From NCBI GenBank assembly GCA_023427355.1, contig JAEZBK010000083.1, positions 1-9,084 on the forward strand: 9,084 bases of DNA, read 5' to 3'. The DNA is from Pseudomonadota bacterium. GTDB taxonomy: Bacteria; Pseudomonadota; Alphaproteobacteria; Micropepsales; Micropepsaceae. The position numbers were made by a program, and so were the translations under genes. The notes under the pieces were generated by a model, which saw nothing but the letters and a program-made list of their open reading frames with translations, did no database searches and was not told the DNA's origin. Of this stretch, positions 1 to 7,538 are shown in pieces. The first letter of the stretch is position 1. The number at the start of each line of letters is the position of its first letter.

Positions 1-324
1 GACATACTTGATGTAGAGCCGGTTCATCAGCAACCCGCCCAAAAGGACGATGCCGAAAAAGCCGTAGAGCAGCGTGACCTTCATCTTCAGGAAGGTCTCG
101 TCCTCCAGATAAATTGTCAGCGCGCCGAAAAACAGGACCAGCACCGCGGTAAAGAGCGGCATGCGGGGGATCTTGCGTTCGATGGCGTAGCTGATGGCCA
201 GCGCCACGGTGACCGCCACCATCAGCGCCCCGGTGGCGGCATAGATGCCGTACCAGCGATAGGCCGCGAAGAAGATCAGCAGCGGCCCGAAATCCAGCAC
301 CAGCTTGCGCAATTGGGGGTTCAT
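1..324 (-). CDS. yciB: YciB/IspZ-family inner membrane (septation) protein, partial
   Basis: The first 108 codons of a polytopic inner-membrane protein are visible; the gene runs off the left edge. The start MNPQLRKLVLDFGPLLIFF, the later IYAATGALM and the stretch LEDETFLKMK (about residues 73-82) are characteristic of the YciB (IspZ, formerly intracellular septation protein A) family. Four hydrophobic segments are seen at about residues 8-22, 26-47, 56-73 and 85-101. Family members are usually about 180-200 residues, so roughly 70-90 C-terminal residues are missing here. The family is linked to cell-envelope synthesis and division, but its biochemical activity is unknown. The ATG overlaps the ftsY stop as ATGA (321-324). 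A GGAG Shine-Dalgarno sequence at 332-335, seven bases upstream inside the end of ftsY, supports this start and coupled translation. Confidence 0.93.
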   Translation of the reverse strand, partial: MNPQLRKLVLDFGPLLIFFAAYRWYGIYAATGALMVAVTVALAISYAIERKIPRMPLFTAVLVLFFGALTIYLEDETFLKMKVTLLYGFFGIVLLGGLLMNRLYIKYV

Positions 325-1265
325 TTTTCAACTCCAGCCAGGGCGCGGGCAAAGGCGCCCGCGTCGAAGGCCTGCAGATCGTCCTCGCCCTCGCCGATGC
401 CCAGGAAATGGACCGGCAGGCCGAATTTGGCGGCCAGCGCCACCAGGATGCCGCCCCGGGCGGTGCCGTCGAGTTTCGTCATCACCAGTCCGGTCAGCGG
501 AACGGCGGCGGTGAAGGCCTCGACCTGGCTGATGGCGTTCTGGCCGGTGGTGGCGTCGAGCACCAGGAGCACCGCATGGGGTGCCGAGGCGTCCAGCTTC
601 TTGACCACGCGGGCGATCTTTTCCAGCTCGGCCATCAGGCCCGCCTTGTTCTGGAGCCGTCCCGCCGTGTCGATGATCACGACATCGCTGCCATTGGCGC
701 GGGCCTTCTCCACCGCTTCAAAGGCCAGGCCCGCCGCGTCGCCGCCCTGTTTGGTGGCGACGAATTCGGCCCCTGCGCGCTTGGCCCAGACGCCCAATTG
801 TTCGATCGCGGCGGCGCGGAAGGTATCGCCTGCCGCCAGCGTCACCTTCGCGCCGCTTTTCGCCAACAGGCGCGCCATCTTGCCGATGGTGGTGGTCTTG
901 CCCGCGCCATTGACGCCCGCCACCAGCACCACGAAGGGCTTGGGGCCCTGGTCGGTGACCAGGGGCTTCTGGACGGGGGAGAGGATGCGGGCGATTTCGT
1001 CGGCCAAGAGGGAGCGCAGTTCGGCATCGCCGATATCGGTGTCGTAGCGGCCCTTGCCGATGGCGGTGGTGATGGCCTTGGCCTGGGCGCCGCCCAGGTC
1101 GCCACGGATCAACGCGTCTTCCAGCTCGGCCAGGGTGGCGGTGTCGAGCTTCCTGCGGGTGAAGACGCCGATCAGGCTGTCGGACAGGCTGCCCTTCTTG
1201 GTGAGCCCGGCCTTGAGCCGTTCCATGAAGGTGGGCGGCGGCGGTTCCATGCCGAAGGTTTTCAT
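321..1265 (-). CDS. ftsY: Signal recognition particle receptor FtsY
   Basis: This is the SRP receptor GTPase. It docks Ffh-ribosome-nascent-chain complexes at the inner membrane and hands them to SecYEG. The protein is 314 residues. A helical N domain (about 14-100) is followed by the NG GTPase: P-loop GVNGAGKTT at 117-125, DTFRAAA at 147-153, DTAGR at 199-203, TKLDGTARGG at 263-272 and the closing GIGEGEDDLQAF at 289-300. TKLDGTARGG and the ending distinguish FtsY from Ffh. It lacks the long acidic A domain of E. coli FtsY (497 residues); membrane contact probably rests on the basic, amphipathic N-terminus (residues 14-40). The ATG overlaps the mtaB stop by four bases and the stop overlaps the yciB start, so it is an internal operon gene. 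Met6 and Met14 are alternative starts; the ATGA overlap favours Met1. Confidence 0.98.
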   Translation of the reverse strand: MKTFGMEPPPPTFMERLKAGLTKKGSLSDSLIGVFTRRKLDTATLAELEDALIRGDLGGAQAKAITTAIGKGRYDTDIGDAELRSLLADEIARILSPVQKPLVTDQGPKPFVVLVAGVNGAGKTTTIGKMARLLAKSGAKVTLAAGDTFRAAAIEQLGVWAKRAGAEFVATKQGGDAAGLAFEAVEKARANGSDVVIIDTAGRLQNKAGLMAELEKIARVVKKLDASAPHAVLLVLDATTGQNAISQVEAFTAAVPLTGLVMTKLDGTARGGILVALAAKFGLPVHFLGIGEGEDDLQAFDAGAFARALAGVEK

Positions 1266-2503
1266 GCGGCCACCGCGATCAAGGTGTCATTGGCGATTTG
1301 CGTGAAGCGGGCGCGGACGAAGGTGCCGGGCGCGGCGTCCAGCCTTGCCGGGGTGAAGCAGGGCGCGCGGCCGACATTGCCGCGTTCCATCAGCAGCAGG
1401 CGTTCCTGGCCGAGCAGCGATTGCAGGTGCCGGGCGCGGGCGGCGTCGCCGGCGGCGCGCAGGCGGGCGGCGCGATCCTTCACCACCGCGCCGGGCAGGG
1501 CGGGCATGCGCGCGGCGGGCGTGAAGGGGCGGGCGCTGTAGGGAAAGACATGCAGGAAGGACAGGCCCGCATCCTCCACCAGCTTCAGGCTGTTCTCGAA
1601 CATGGCATCGGTCTCGGTGGGGAAGCCTGCGATCAGGTCGGCGCCGAAGACGGCGTCGGGGCGCACGCGGCGGACATCGTCGCAGAAACGGATGGTGTCG
1701 GCGCGGCCGTGGCGGCGCTTCATGCGCTTGAGGATCAAGTCGTCGCCCGACTGGGCCGAAAGATGGAAATGCGGCATCAGCCGCTCTTCCCCGGCGATCA
1801 GGCGCATCAGCGTGGCGTCGGCCTCGATGCTGTCCAGCGAGGACAGGCGCAGGCGCTTGAGGCCGGGCACGAGCTTGAGCAGGCGCGCCGCCAGGTCGCC
1901 GAGCGACGGTGTGCCCGGCAGGTCGGCGCCATAGGAGGTCAGGTCCACCCCGGTCAGCACGATCTCGGCATGGCCGGCTTCGGTGAGGCGGCGGGCCTCG
2001 TCCACCACCGCGCCCATGCCGACGCTGCGCGAATTGCCCCGCGCGAACGGAATGACGCAGAAGGTGCAGCGATGGTCGCAGCCGGTCTGCACCTGCAGGA
2101 AGGCGCGGGTGTGTTCGTGGAAATGCGCCACCATGTGCGGCGCGGTTTCGGTCACGCTCATGATGTCGTTGACGCGCAGGCGTTCCAGCGTGCGCGCGCC
2201 GAAATCGGCATAAGCCTGCGCCGTGAGCTTTTCGTCATTGCCGATCACCGCATCCACTTCCGCCATGTCGGCATAGCTTTGCGGCGCGATCTGGGCGGCG
2301 CAGCCGGTGACCAGGATGCGGGCGCCGGGCCGCTGGCGCTTGAGGCGGCGGATGGCCTGGCGCGACTGGCGCACCGCCTCGGCGGTGACGGCGCAGGTGT
2401 TGAACACCACCGCGTCGCGCAGTTGGGCTTCGGCGGCGCGGGCCTTGATCGCCTCGCTCTCCGACAGGTTGAGGCGGCAGCCGAAGGTGACGACCTCAAG
2501 CAT
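1262..2503 (-). CDS. mtaB: tRNA N6-threonylcarbamoyladenosine(37)-C2 methylthiotransferase MtaB
   Basis: This is a 413-residue radical-SAM methylthiotransferase of the MiaB/RimO superfamily. The MtaB branch converts t6A37 to ms2t6A37 in ANN-decoding tRNAs. The N-terminal UPF0004 domain has the cysteines for the auxiliary 4Fe-4S cluster: C9 (FGCRLN), C37 (NTCAVT) and C68 (TGCAAQ). The radical-SAM cluster motif CxxxCxxC is C142/C146/C149 (GCDHRCTFC). HLSAQSGDD and KRMKRRHGR (about 247-266) match MtaB more closely than MiaB. A TRAM-like RNA-binding segment occupies about 363-413. All six cluster cysteines are present, so the enzyme should be active. The gene overlaps the dapF end by 8 bases and the ftsY start by 4. 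A moderate AGGTGG ribosome site lies 12 bases before the ATG. Confidence 0.95.
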   Translation of the reverse strand: MLEVVTFGCRLNLSESEAIKARAAEAQLRDAVVFNTCAVTAEAVRQSRQAIRRLKRQRPGARILVTGCAAQIAPQSYADMAEVDAVIGNDEKLTAQAYADFGARTLERLRVNDIMSVTETAPHMVAHFHEHTRAFLQVQTGCDHRCTFCVIPFARGNSRSVGMGAVVDEARRLTEAGHAEIVLTGVDLTSYGADLPGTPSLGDLAARLLKLVPGLKRLRLSSLDSIEADATLMRLIAGEERLMPHFHLSAQSGDDLILKRMKRRHGRADTIRFCDDVRRVRPDAVFGADLIAGFPTETDAMFENSLKLVEDAGLSFLHVFPYSARPFTPAARMPALPGAVVKDRAARLRAAGDAARARHLQSLLGQERLLLMERGNVGRAPCFTPARLDAAPGTFVRARFTQIANDTLIAVAA

Positions 2504-3326
2504 ACTGTTTCAGGTCCACCTGGCCGCGAAAGGCGGTGACGGCGGGACCGGTCATGATCACATGGCCGTCGCTTTGCCGCCATTCGATGAACAGCGAGCC
2601 GCCGTCCAGCACCACTTCCACCTTGCGGCCGGTCTTGCCCAGACGCGCGGCGGCGACGGCGGCAGCGCAGGCGCCGGTGCCGCAGGCCAGCGTGATGCCC
2701 ACGCCGCGTTCCCACACCCGCATGCGCAGGCGGTCGGGCGCGATCAGGCTGACGAACTCCGCATTGACCTTTTTCGGGAAGAGCGGATGGGTTTCGATGC
2801 GCGGGCCGAGCTGCGCCACCGGCGCCTTGTCGGCATCGGGCACGAAGATGACGCAATGGGGATTGCCCATCGAGACGGCGCTGGCGGGCAGGGACTGGCC
2901 TTCCAGCGGCAGCGCGAAATTCTGCGTGTCCACTTCGCTGGCCATCGGAATCTGCGACCAGTCGAGGCGGGCCGGGCCCATGTCGGCCTCGACCATGCCC
3001 TTGCCGGCATCGGTGCAGGCCAGAAGGCCGCCGCGCGTGGCGAGCTTGACGCGCGCCAGGCCGCGCTCGTCCAGCAAAAGGCGCGCGACGCAGCGCGTGG
3101 CGTTGCCGCAGCTTTCCACCTCGCCCCCATCGGCATTGAAAAAGCGCAAGCTGGCGTCGGCATCGGCATTGCCGGGGCCGATCATCACCACCGTGTCGCA
3201 GCCAATGCCGAAATGACGGTCCGCAATCCCCCGGGCCTGTGCCGGGGTGAGGGTGAGGGCGCTGTCGCGGGCATCGAAGACAACGAAATCGTTGCCCAGG
3301 CCGTGCATCTTGAGGAAGGCGGTCAT
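2496..3326 (-). CDS. dapF: Diaminopimelate epimerase DapF
   Basis: DapF is a cofactor-independent epimerase converting LL-diaminopimelate to meso-diaminopimelate, the precursor of lysine and of the peptidoglycan cross-linking residue. The 276-residue length is normal. The N-terminal KMHGLGNDFVV is the family signature. The two catalytic cysteines are C73 (ESCGNATRC) and C215 (ACGTGA), one in each pseudo-symmetric half. MGNPHCV (153-159) and WERGVGIT (205-212) are also typical. The first gene of the minus-strand group, it starts 90 bp from a divergent peptidase gene. GAGG lies three bases before the ATG, closer than usual. The end overlaps mtaB by 8 bases. Confidence 0.98.
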   Translation of the reverse strand: MTAFLKMHGLGNDFVVFDARDSALTLTPAQARGIADRHFGIGCDTVVMIGPGNADADASLRFFNADGGEVESCGNATRCVARLLLDERGLARVKLATRGGLLACTDAGKGMVEADMGPARLDWSQIPMASEVDTQNFALPLEGQSLPASAVSMGNPHCVIFVPDADKAPVAQLGPRIETHPLFPKKVNAEFVSLIAPDRLRMRVWERGVGITLACGTGACAAAVAAARLGKTGRKVEVVLDGGSLFIEWRQSDGHVIMTGPAVTAFRGQVDLKQYA

Positions 3327-3333
3327 GGCCTCG

Positions 3334-3362
3334 CTTATATGGTGTTGGACCGGGCTTTTCCA
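3334..3362 (-). promoter_or_regulatory. Possible sigma70-type promoter for dapF-mtaB-ftsY-yciB
   Basis: On the minus strand, TGGAAA (3362-3357, 4/6 to TTGACA) is separated by 17 bases from TATAAG (3339-3334, 5/6 to TATAAT). Transcription would begin at about 3326-3327, on or next to the dapF ATG, giving an essentially leaderless mRNA. That would leave the GAGG ribosome site outside the transcript, so either the promoter or the ribosome site is fortuitous. Matched by eye only. Confidence 0.3.
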
Positions 3363-3416
3363 TTGCCTGAGCGGCGGAAACTACCCATCCTGCGGCCTCA
3401 AATTTTGGAAGCTGCC

Positions 3417-5477
3417 ATGCGCAAAATCCTCCGCTTTGCCGTTCCCATGCTTGCCACCCTTGTTCTTGGAGCCCAGATGCCCGCCAACACGCCCGATCCC
3501 AGCGACAACTTTGCCTGGCTGGAGGAGGTGCATGGCGAAAAGCAGCTCGCCTGGGTGCGCGAGCAGAACAAGGCGGCGCTGACCACGCTGAAGGCCGATC
3601 CGCGCTACCAGGGCAATTATGACAGCATCCTGCAGGTGCTGGATGCGGAGGATCGCATCCCCTATGCCAGCCTGCGCAAGGGCCATGCCTATAATTACTG
3701 GCAGGACGCGAAGAATCCCAAGGGGCTGTGGCGGCGGACCACCGTGGCGGATTACCAGAGCGCCAACCCGGCATGGGAGGTGCTGCTGGACGTGGATGCG
3801 CTGGCGGCGGCAGAGAAGGAGAACTGGGTGTTCAAGGGCGCGGCCTGTGCGCCCGGCCAGGTGCGCTGCCTGATCTCGCTGTCGCGCGGCGGCGGTGATG
3901 CGGTGGTGGTGCGCGAGTTCGATGTGGCGGCCCGGCGCTGGGTGGGCGAGGGCTTCAACCTGCCCGAAGCCAAGTCGGACGTGAACTGGGTCGATGACGA
4001 CACCATCCTGTTCGGCACCGATTTCGGCGATGGCAGCCTGACCACCAGCGGCTATCCGCGCATCGTCAAGGAATGGAAGCGCGGCCAGCCGGTGAGCGCC
4101 GCGCGCACCGTCTATGAGGGCCAGTTGAAGGACGTGGCGTCTTCCGGCTTCGTGCTGCGGCCCAAGGAAGGGCCCTATGCGATGGTGGTGCGCTCGCCCA
4201 GCTTCTTCGAGAATGAGTATTTCGCGCTTGAGAATGGCGCGGTGCGCAAGCTGGCGCTGCCGCTGACGGCGGTGGTGCAGGGACGCATTCGCGGCGCGCT
4301 GATCGCGACGCTGCGCGCCGACCATGACGGCTTCAGGCGCGGATCGCTGGTGGCGTTCCGCGAGGGGGCGGCGACGCAGCTGATCCTGGATCCCGGCGCG
4401 CGGGCCAGCATCGAAAGCGTGGCGGTGGGACCGGACAAGATCTATGTCGCGCTGACCCGGAATGTGATCGGCCAGATCCTGGTCTTCATGCCTGAGGGCG
4501 ATGGCTGGGCGAGCAAGACCCTTCCCTTGCCGGGCAATGGCACGCCGGAAATTGCGGGGGTGGATATCTATGGCACCGAGGCCCTGTTCGGCTTCGAGAA
4601 CAATTTGATCCCGCCCACGCTTTACTATGACGCGGGCAATGACGTGCCCAAGGCCATCAAGGCGCTGCCCGCGCGCTTCGATGCGTCGGGCATGGTGACG
4701 GAGCAGTTCGAGGCGACGAGCAAGGACGGGACGAAGATTCCCTATTTCGTGACGCGGCCGCGCGACCTGAAAGGCCCGGCGCCGACCATTCTTTATGGCT
4801 ATGGCGGTTTTGAAGTGTCGCTGACGCCGTCTTATTCCGCCAATTTCGGGCGGCTGTGGGTGGCGAAGGGCGGCATCCATGTCGTGGCGAATATCCGTGG
4901 CGGCGGCGAGTTCGGCCCGGCCTGGCACAATGCCGCGCTGAAGGAGAACCGGCAGAAGGCGTTCGACGATTTCGCGGCGGTGGCGGAAGACCTGGCCAGG
5001 CGCGGCCTGACCACGCCCAGGCAGCTTGGCATCATGGGCGGGTCCAATGGCGGGTTGCTGGTGTCCACCGTGATGGTGCAGCGGCCGGAGCTGTTCGGCG
5101 CGGTGGTGTGCCAGGTGCCGCTGATCGACATGATCGCCTATACCCATATCGGCGCGGGGGCGAGCTGGATCGGCGAATATGGCGACCCGGCGATCCCGGC
5201 GGAGCGGGACTATATCCTTCGCTATTCGCCGTACCAGAATGTGAAGAAGGACGTGGCGTATCCGTCGGTCTTCTTCGTCACCGCGACCAGCGACGACCGC
5301 GTCTCGCCCGTGCATGCGCGCAAGATGGCGGCGCGGATGATGGAGCAGGGCCACCAGGGCGTGCTGTTCTATGAGAATACCGATGGCGGCCATTCCGCCG
5401 CCGCCGACCACAAGCAGTCGGCGGAGATGTGGGGGCTGAGCTTTGTGTATCTGGCGCAGAAGTTGGGGCTGAAATAA
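3417..5477 (+). CDS. Exported prolyl oligopeptidase-family (S9) serine peptidase
   Basis: This 686-residue protein has S9A prolyl oligopeptidase architecture: an N-terminal segment (about 25-90), a beta-propeller (about 95-440) that restricts access to short peptides, and a C-terminal alpha/beta hydrolase. The catalytic triad is Ser543 (GGSNGG), Asp626 (SDDRV) and His659 (DGGHS). Arg628 and Trp584 (ASWIGEYG) fit the proline-pocket positions of classical enzymes. The start was set at 3417 because MRKILRFAVPMLATLVLGA reads as a Sec signal peptide. The frame stays open far upstream only because it runs antisense to dapF. There is no lipobox cysteine, so it is probably periplasmic or secreted. 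A weak GGAAG lies before the ATG. The next gene is convergent, so it is probably monocistronic. Family and triad are secure; strict proline specificity is inferred. Confidence 0.95.
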   Translation: MRKILRFAVPMLATLVLGAQMPANTPDPSDNFAWLEEVHGEKQLAWVREQNKAALTTLKADPRYQGNYDSILQVLDAEDRIPYASLRKGHAYNYWQDAKNPKGLWRRTTVADYQSANPAWEVLLDVDALAAAEKENWVFKGAACAPGQVRCLISLSRGGGDAVVVREFDVAARRWVGEGFNLPEAKSDVNWVDDDTILFGTDFGDGSLTTSGYPRIVKEWKRGQPVSAARTVYEGQLKDVASSGFVLRPKEGPYAMVVRSPSFFENEYFALENGAVRKLALPLTAVVQGRIRGALIATLRADHDGFRRGSLVAFREGAATQLILDPGARASIESVAVGPDKIYVALTRNVIGQILVFMPEGDGWASKTLPLPGNGTPEIAGVDIYGTEALFGFENNLIPPTLYYDAGNDVPKAIKALPARFDASGMVTEQFEATSKDGTKIPYFVTRPRDLKGPAPTILYGYGGFEVSLTPSYSANFGRLWVAKGGIHVVANIRGGGEFGPAWHNAALKENRQKAFDDFAAVAEDLARRGLTTPRQLGIMGGSNGGLLVSTVMVQRPELFGAVVCQVPLIDMIAYTHIGAGASWIGEYGDPAIPAERDYILRYSPYQNVKKDVAYPSVFFVTATSDDRVSPVHARKMAARMMEQGHQGVLFYENTDGGHSAAADHKQSAEMWGLSFVYLAQKLGLK

Positions 5478-5534
5478 CCCCTATCCGTCGCACCGCAGGT
5501 CGGCGAAAGGCCGTCCATGGTGAGATGGGAAATG

Positions 5535-5566
5535 AAAAAAGGCCGGTGCGATGCACCGGCCTTTTT
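5535..5566. terminator. Bidirectional intrinsic terminator
   Basis: A perfect 9-bp stem, GGCCGGTGC (5541-5549) and GCACCGGCC (5553-5561), closes a 3-base loop. It is flanked by six A on the left (5535-5540) and five T on the right (5562-5566), giving a U-tract on either strand. It sits between the convergent peptidase (stop at 5477) and lactonase-like gene (stop at 5612), and so can end both transcripts. Confidence 0.93.
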
Positions 5567-5573
5567 GTTTTCT

Positions 5574-5600
5574 GGGCTCGAGCCCGGCATTTAGCCGGGC
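5574..5600. repeat. Overlapping inverted repeats next to the terminator
   Basis: The 12-bp palindrome GGGCTCGAGCCC (5574-5585) overlaps a 7-bp stem GCCCGGC (5582-5588) / GCCGGGC (5594-5600) with loop ATTTA. The two structures share GCCC and cannot form together. There is no T-run, so this is not a terminator by itself. On the lactonase-side transcript it precedes the main terminator and may serve as a 3'-end protective stem or be a copy of a dispersed palindrome. Confidence 0.5.
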
Positions 5601-5611
5601 GACCATCGGTT

Positions 5612-6742
5612 CTAGTAAGGCGCTGTGCCCTGGATGTTCAGGTGCAGCAGGTAGATGGACTGCGAGGCCGTCATGAACAGCCAGTCGCGCTTGGGGCCGG
5701 CGAAGGTGCAGTTGGCGCAGACTTCGGGCAGGCGGATGCGGCCGATCAGCTTGCCGGCGGGATTCCACACCGTGACGCCGGAATAGCCGTAAGGCGCGTT
5801 GGACGGCGCCCACAGGTTGCCCGCGCGGTCGGTGCGCATGCCGTCGCCGCCGCACTTGACGCCATCCACCATCAGGTCGGTGAAGGTGCGGATGTTGGAC
5901 AGGGTGCTTCCCGTCACATCGGCCACCGCGATGTTGGCGCCTTGCAGGAAATAGAGCCGCTTGTAGTCGGGCGAGAAGGCCAGGCCGTTGGGCGTGAAGC
6001 CGGAGGCGACCTGGTCGATCTTGCCCGACGGATCGATGCGGTAGATCGCATGGGGCAGGGTCTGCTTCGTCGAGCCGATGATGCCCATGGACGGGTTGCC
6101 GATGGACGGATCGCGCAGGCCGCCGCGGTTGAAGGGCGCATCGCCCGGATCGGGGTGGCCTTCGGACAGTTGCGCGCCATAGGGCGGGTCGGTGAACCAG
6201 ATGCTGCCGTCGCGATGGATGGTGAAGTCGTTGGGCGAGTTCAGCGCCGCGCCATTGTAGCTGTCGGCCAGAACGGTCATGGAGCCGTCATGCTCCCAGC
6301 GCACCACGCGGCGGGTGCCGTGCTGGGCGCTGATCTGGCGGCCCTGCCAGTCGAAGGCATTGCCGTTGGAGTGCATGCTTTCGCGGCGATAGGGCGTGAC
6401 CTGCCCGGTTTCCCAGATATAGCGATACTGGATCGAGGCCTGCACGTCGGAGAAGACGACGTAATTGCCCTGTGCGCTCCAGGCCGGGCCTTCGGCCCAC
6501 TGGAAGCCGGTGCCGACGCGCTGGATGGAGGACAGGCCCAGGCGCAGGTCGTTGAAGCTGGGATCGAGCACCAGCACGTCCGGGTCGGGATAGGAGACGG
6601 GCGGGCTGCCGGGGCCCCATTGGCGCGGCGGGTTGGTGATGACGCTGGCCTGTTCGTGGCGCGGCGCGGTCTGGGCGAAGGCGAGCGTCGGAATGGTGGC
6701 GGCGGCGCCCGCAAGGATGCGGCGGCGGCTGAGATCGGTCAT
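5612..6742 (-). CDS. Tat-exported SMP-30/gluconolactonase/LRE-like beta-propeller protein
   Basis: This 376-residue protein belongs to the SMP-30/gluconolactonase/LRE family, six-bladed propellers that often hydrolyse sugar or other lactones with one divalent metal. Likely metal ligands by motif are Glu84 (AEGPAW), Asn252 (PNGLAFSPD) and Asp300 (GGDGMRTD), with Asn171 (NSPND) at the usual substrate position. The start at 6742 is chosen because AGGGGGGA lies four bases upstream and because it begins a clean twin-arginine signal: SRRRIL (5-10), a hydrophobic stretch and an AFA|QT cleavage site near residue 23. An in-frame ATG at 6787 only adds 15 unlikely residues. Export folded through Tat fits a metal-loaded periplasmic enzyme. 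The substrate cannot be read from the sequence. It lies 80 bp downstream of the GAF gene on the same strand and may be cotranscribed. Confidence 0.9.
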   Translation of the reverse strand: MTDLSRRRILAGAAATIPTLAFAQTAPRHEQASVITNPPRQWGPGSPPVSYPDPDVLVLDPSFNDLRLGLSSIQRVGTGFQWAEGPAWSAQGNYVVFSDVQASIQYRYIWETGQVTPYRRESMHSNGNAFDWQGRQISAQHGTRRVVRWEHDGSMTVLADSYNGAALNSPNDFTIHRDGSIWFTDPPYGAQLSEGHPDPGDAPFNRGGLRDPSIGNPSMGIIGSTKQTLPHAIYRIDPSGKIDQVASGFTPNGLAFSPDYKRLYFLQGANIAVADVTGSTLSNIRTFTDLMVDGVKCGGDGMRTDRAGNLWAPSNAPYGYSGVTVWNPAGKLIGRIRLPEVCANCTFAGPKRDWLFMTASQSIYLLHLNIQGTAPY

Positions 6743-6776
6743 CAAGTCCCCCCTGTTGTGGTTGGGCGCGAGGGTC

Positions 6777-6813
6777 GCCGCCCGCATGGGGGCCTGTCAA
6801 CACGGCGGGCGGC
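6777..6813. repeat. Inverted repeat between the GAF and SMP-30-like genes
   Basis: Arms GCCGCCCGC (6777-6785) and GCGGGCGGC (6805-6813) form a perfect 9-bp stem with a 19-base loop. No T-run follows on either strand, so it is not a standard terminator. The loop contains TTGACA on the minus strand (6800-6795), a perfect -35 hexamer facing the SMP-30-like gene, but I see no -10 at 16-18 bases. It may be a processing or attenuation stem, or an operator. Confidence 0.45.
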
Positions 6814-6822
6814 TTGCAAACC

Positions 6823-7530
6823 TTATCCGCGCGTGCCCATCGCCTCGCTGATCTGGCGGGAGAGCTTGGCGGCGGAATTTTCCATCTCGCTGACGATCAG
6901 CTGGGCGCGATCGGTGAGCGGCGTGCGGGCCAGGAGCCGCGTGCCCCCCTGCCATGCGGCCAGGGTGGTGTTGATGTCATGGGCCAGGCCCGCATCGAAG
7001 GCGTGGCGCAGGGTCTGGTTCTCCTGCTCCACCGCCTGCAGGTGATCGTACAGCTCCAGCTCGTGCGCGATGAGCTGGGCGAAGAGGCGGAACATGGAGA
7101 GCACGCTTTCATTGTTCAGCGTGTTGGGGTTGGGGTCTATGGCGCACAGCGTGCCGAAGAAGCTGCCATCGGCGCGCAGGATGGGGACGGAGATATAGCT
7201 CTGGAAGCCATAGAGGGCGGGGGTGTGGTGGGTCTTCCAGGCGGCGTCTTCGGCGACATGGTCGATGGCGACCTCGCGGCCATGGGCGCGGATCTCGTGG
7301 CAGATGGTGGTTTCCACCTTCAGCTCATGGCCGGGGACCAGGCCGAACTGCAGCTCGTCCTGCGCCGCCAGGCAGACCCAGCGCTCCTCGGTGACACGGG
7401 CCACGGCGGCATAGCGCAGGCCGGTGGTGCGGCAGATGACTTTGAGGATGGGCGAGATCGCCGGGATCGCGGCGATCGCGTCCAGCTCGGGCTGGAAATC
7501 GTGCGGGCTGGCGGGCGGGATAATCAACAT
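6823..7530 (-). CDS. GAF-domain protein with degenerate histidine-kinase dimerisation helices, no ATPase domain
   Basis: This 235-residue protein is predicted soluble: no signal peptide or membrane segment is seen. A GAF sensor domain spans about residues 20-158; PILKVICRTTGL, YISVPILRADGSFFGTLCAIDP and the Cys77 loop resemble GAF domains of hybrid and bacteriophytochrome-like kinases. A linker helix (159-175) leads to AFDAGLAHDINTTLAAW (177-193) and a second helix ending MENSAAKLSRQISEAM (216-231), which matches the two-helix DHp/HisKA layout with His184 at the H-box. The usual H-box proline is replaced by Thr189 and the protein stops where the ATP-binding domain would begin. The 80 bp downstream hold no remnant of that domain. 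I infer a sensor or phosphotransfer partner rather than an autokinase. The ATG has no clear ribosome site. Confidence 0.85.
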   Translation of the reverse strand: MLIIPPASPHDFQPELDAIAAIPAISPILKVICRTTGLRYAAVARVTEERWVCLAAQDELQFGLVPGHELKVETTICHEIRAHGREVAIDHVAEDAAWKTHHTPALYGFQSYISVPILRADGSFFGTLCAIDPNPNTLNNESVLSMFRLFAQLIAHELELYDHLQAVEQENQTLRHAFDAGLAHDINTTLAAWQGGTRLLARTPLTDRAQLIVSEMENSAAKLSRQISEAMGTRG

Positions 7531-7538
7531 GGAACCAG

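Noticed and set aside
2307..3416. In-frame open extension upstream of the peptidase, giving a protein of over 1000 residues
   Set aside because: It runs antisense through mtaB and dapF, and a signal peptide begins at 3417. The openness follows from high GC.
3381..5411. A 676-codon open frame antisense to the peptidase
   Set aside because: Its composition is rich in His, Arg, Ala and Gly with no recognisable domain. It is a typical high-GC shadow of a strongly coding strand.
5429..7045. A 538-codon plus-strand frame over the SMP-30-like gene
   Set aside because: It is a shadow of the minus-strand genes, starts inside the peptidase end and crosses the terminator.
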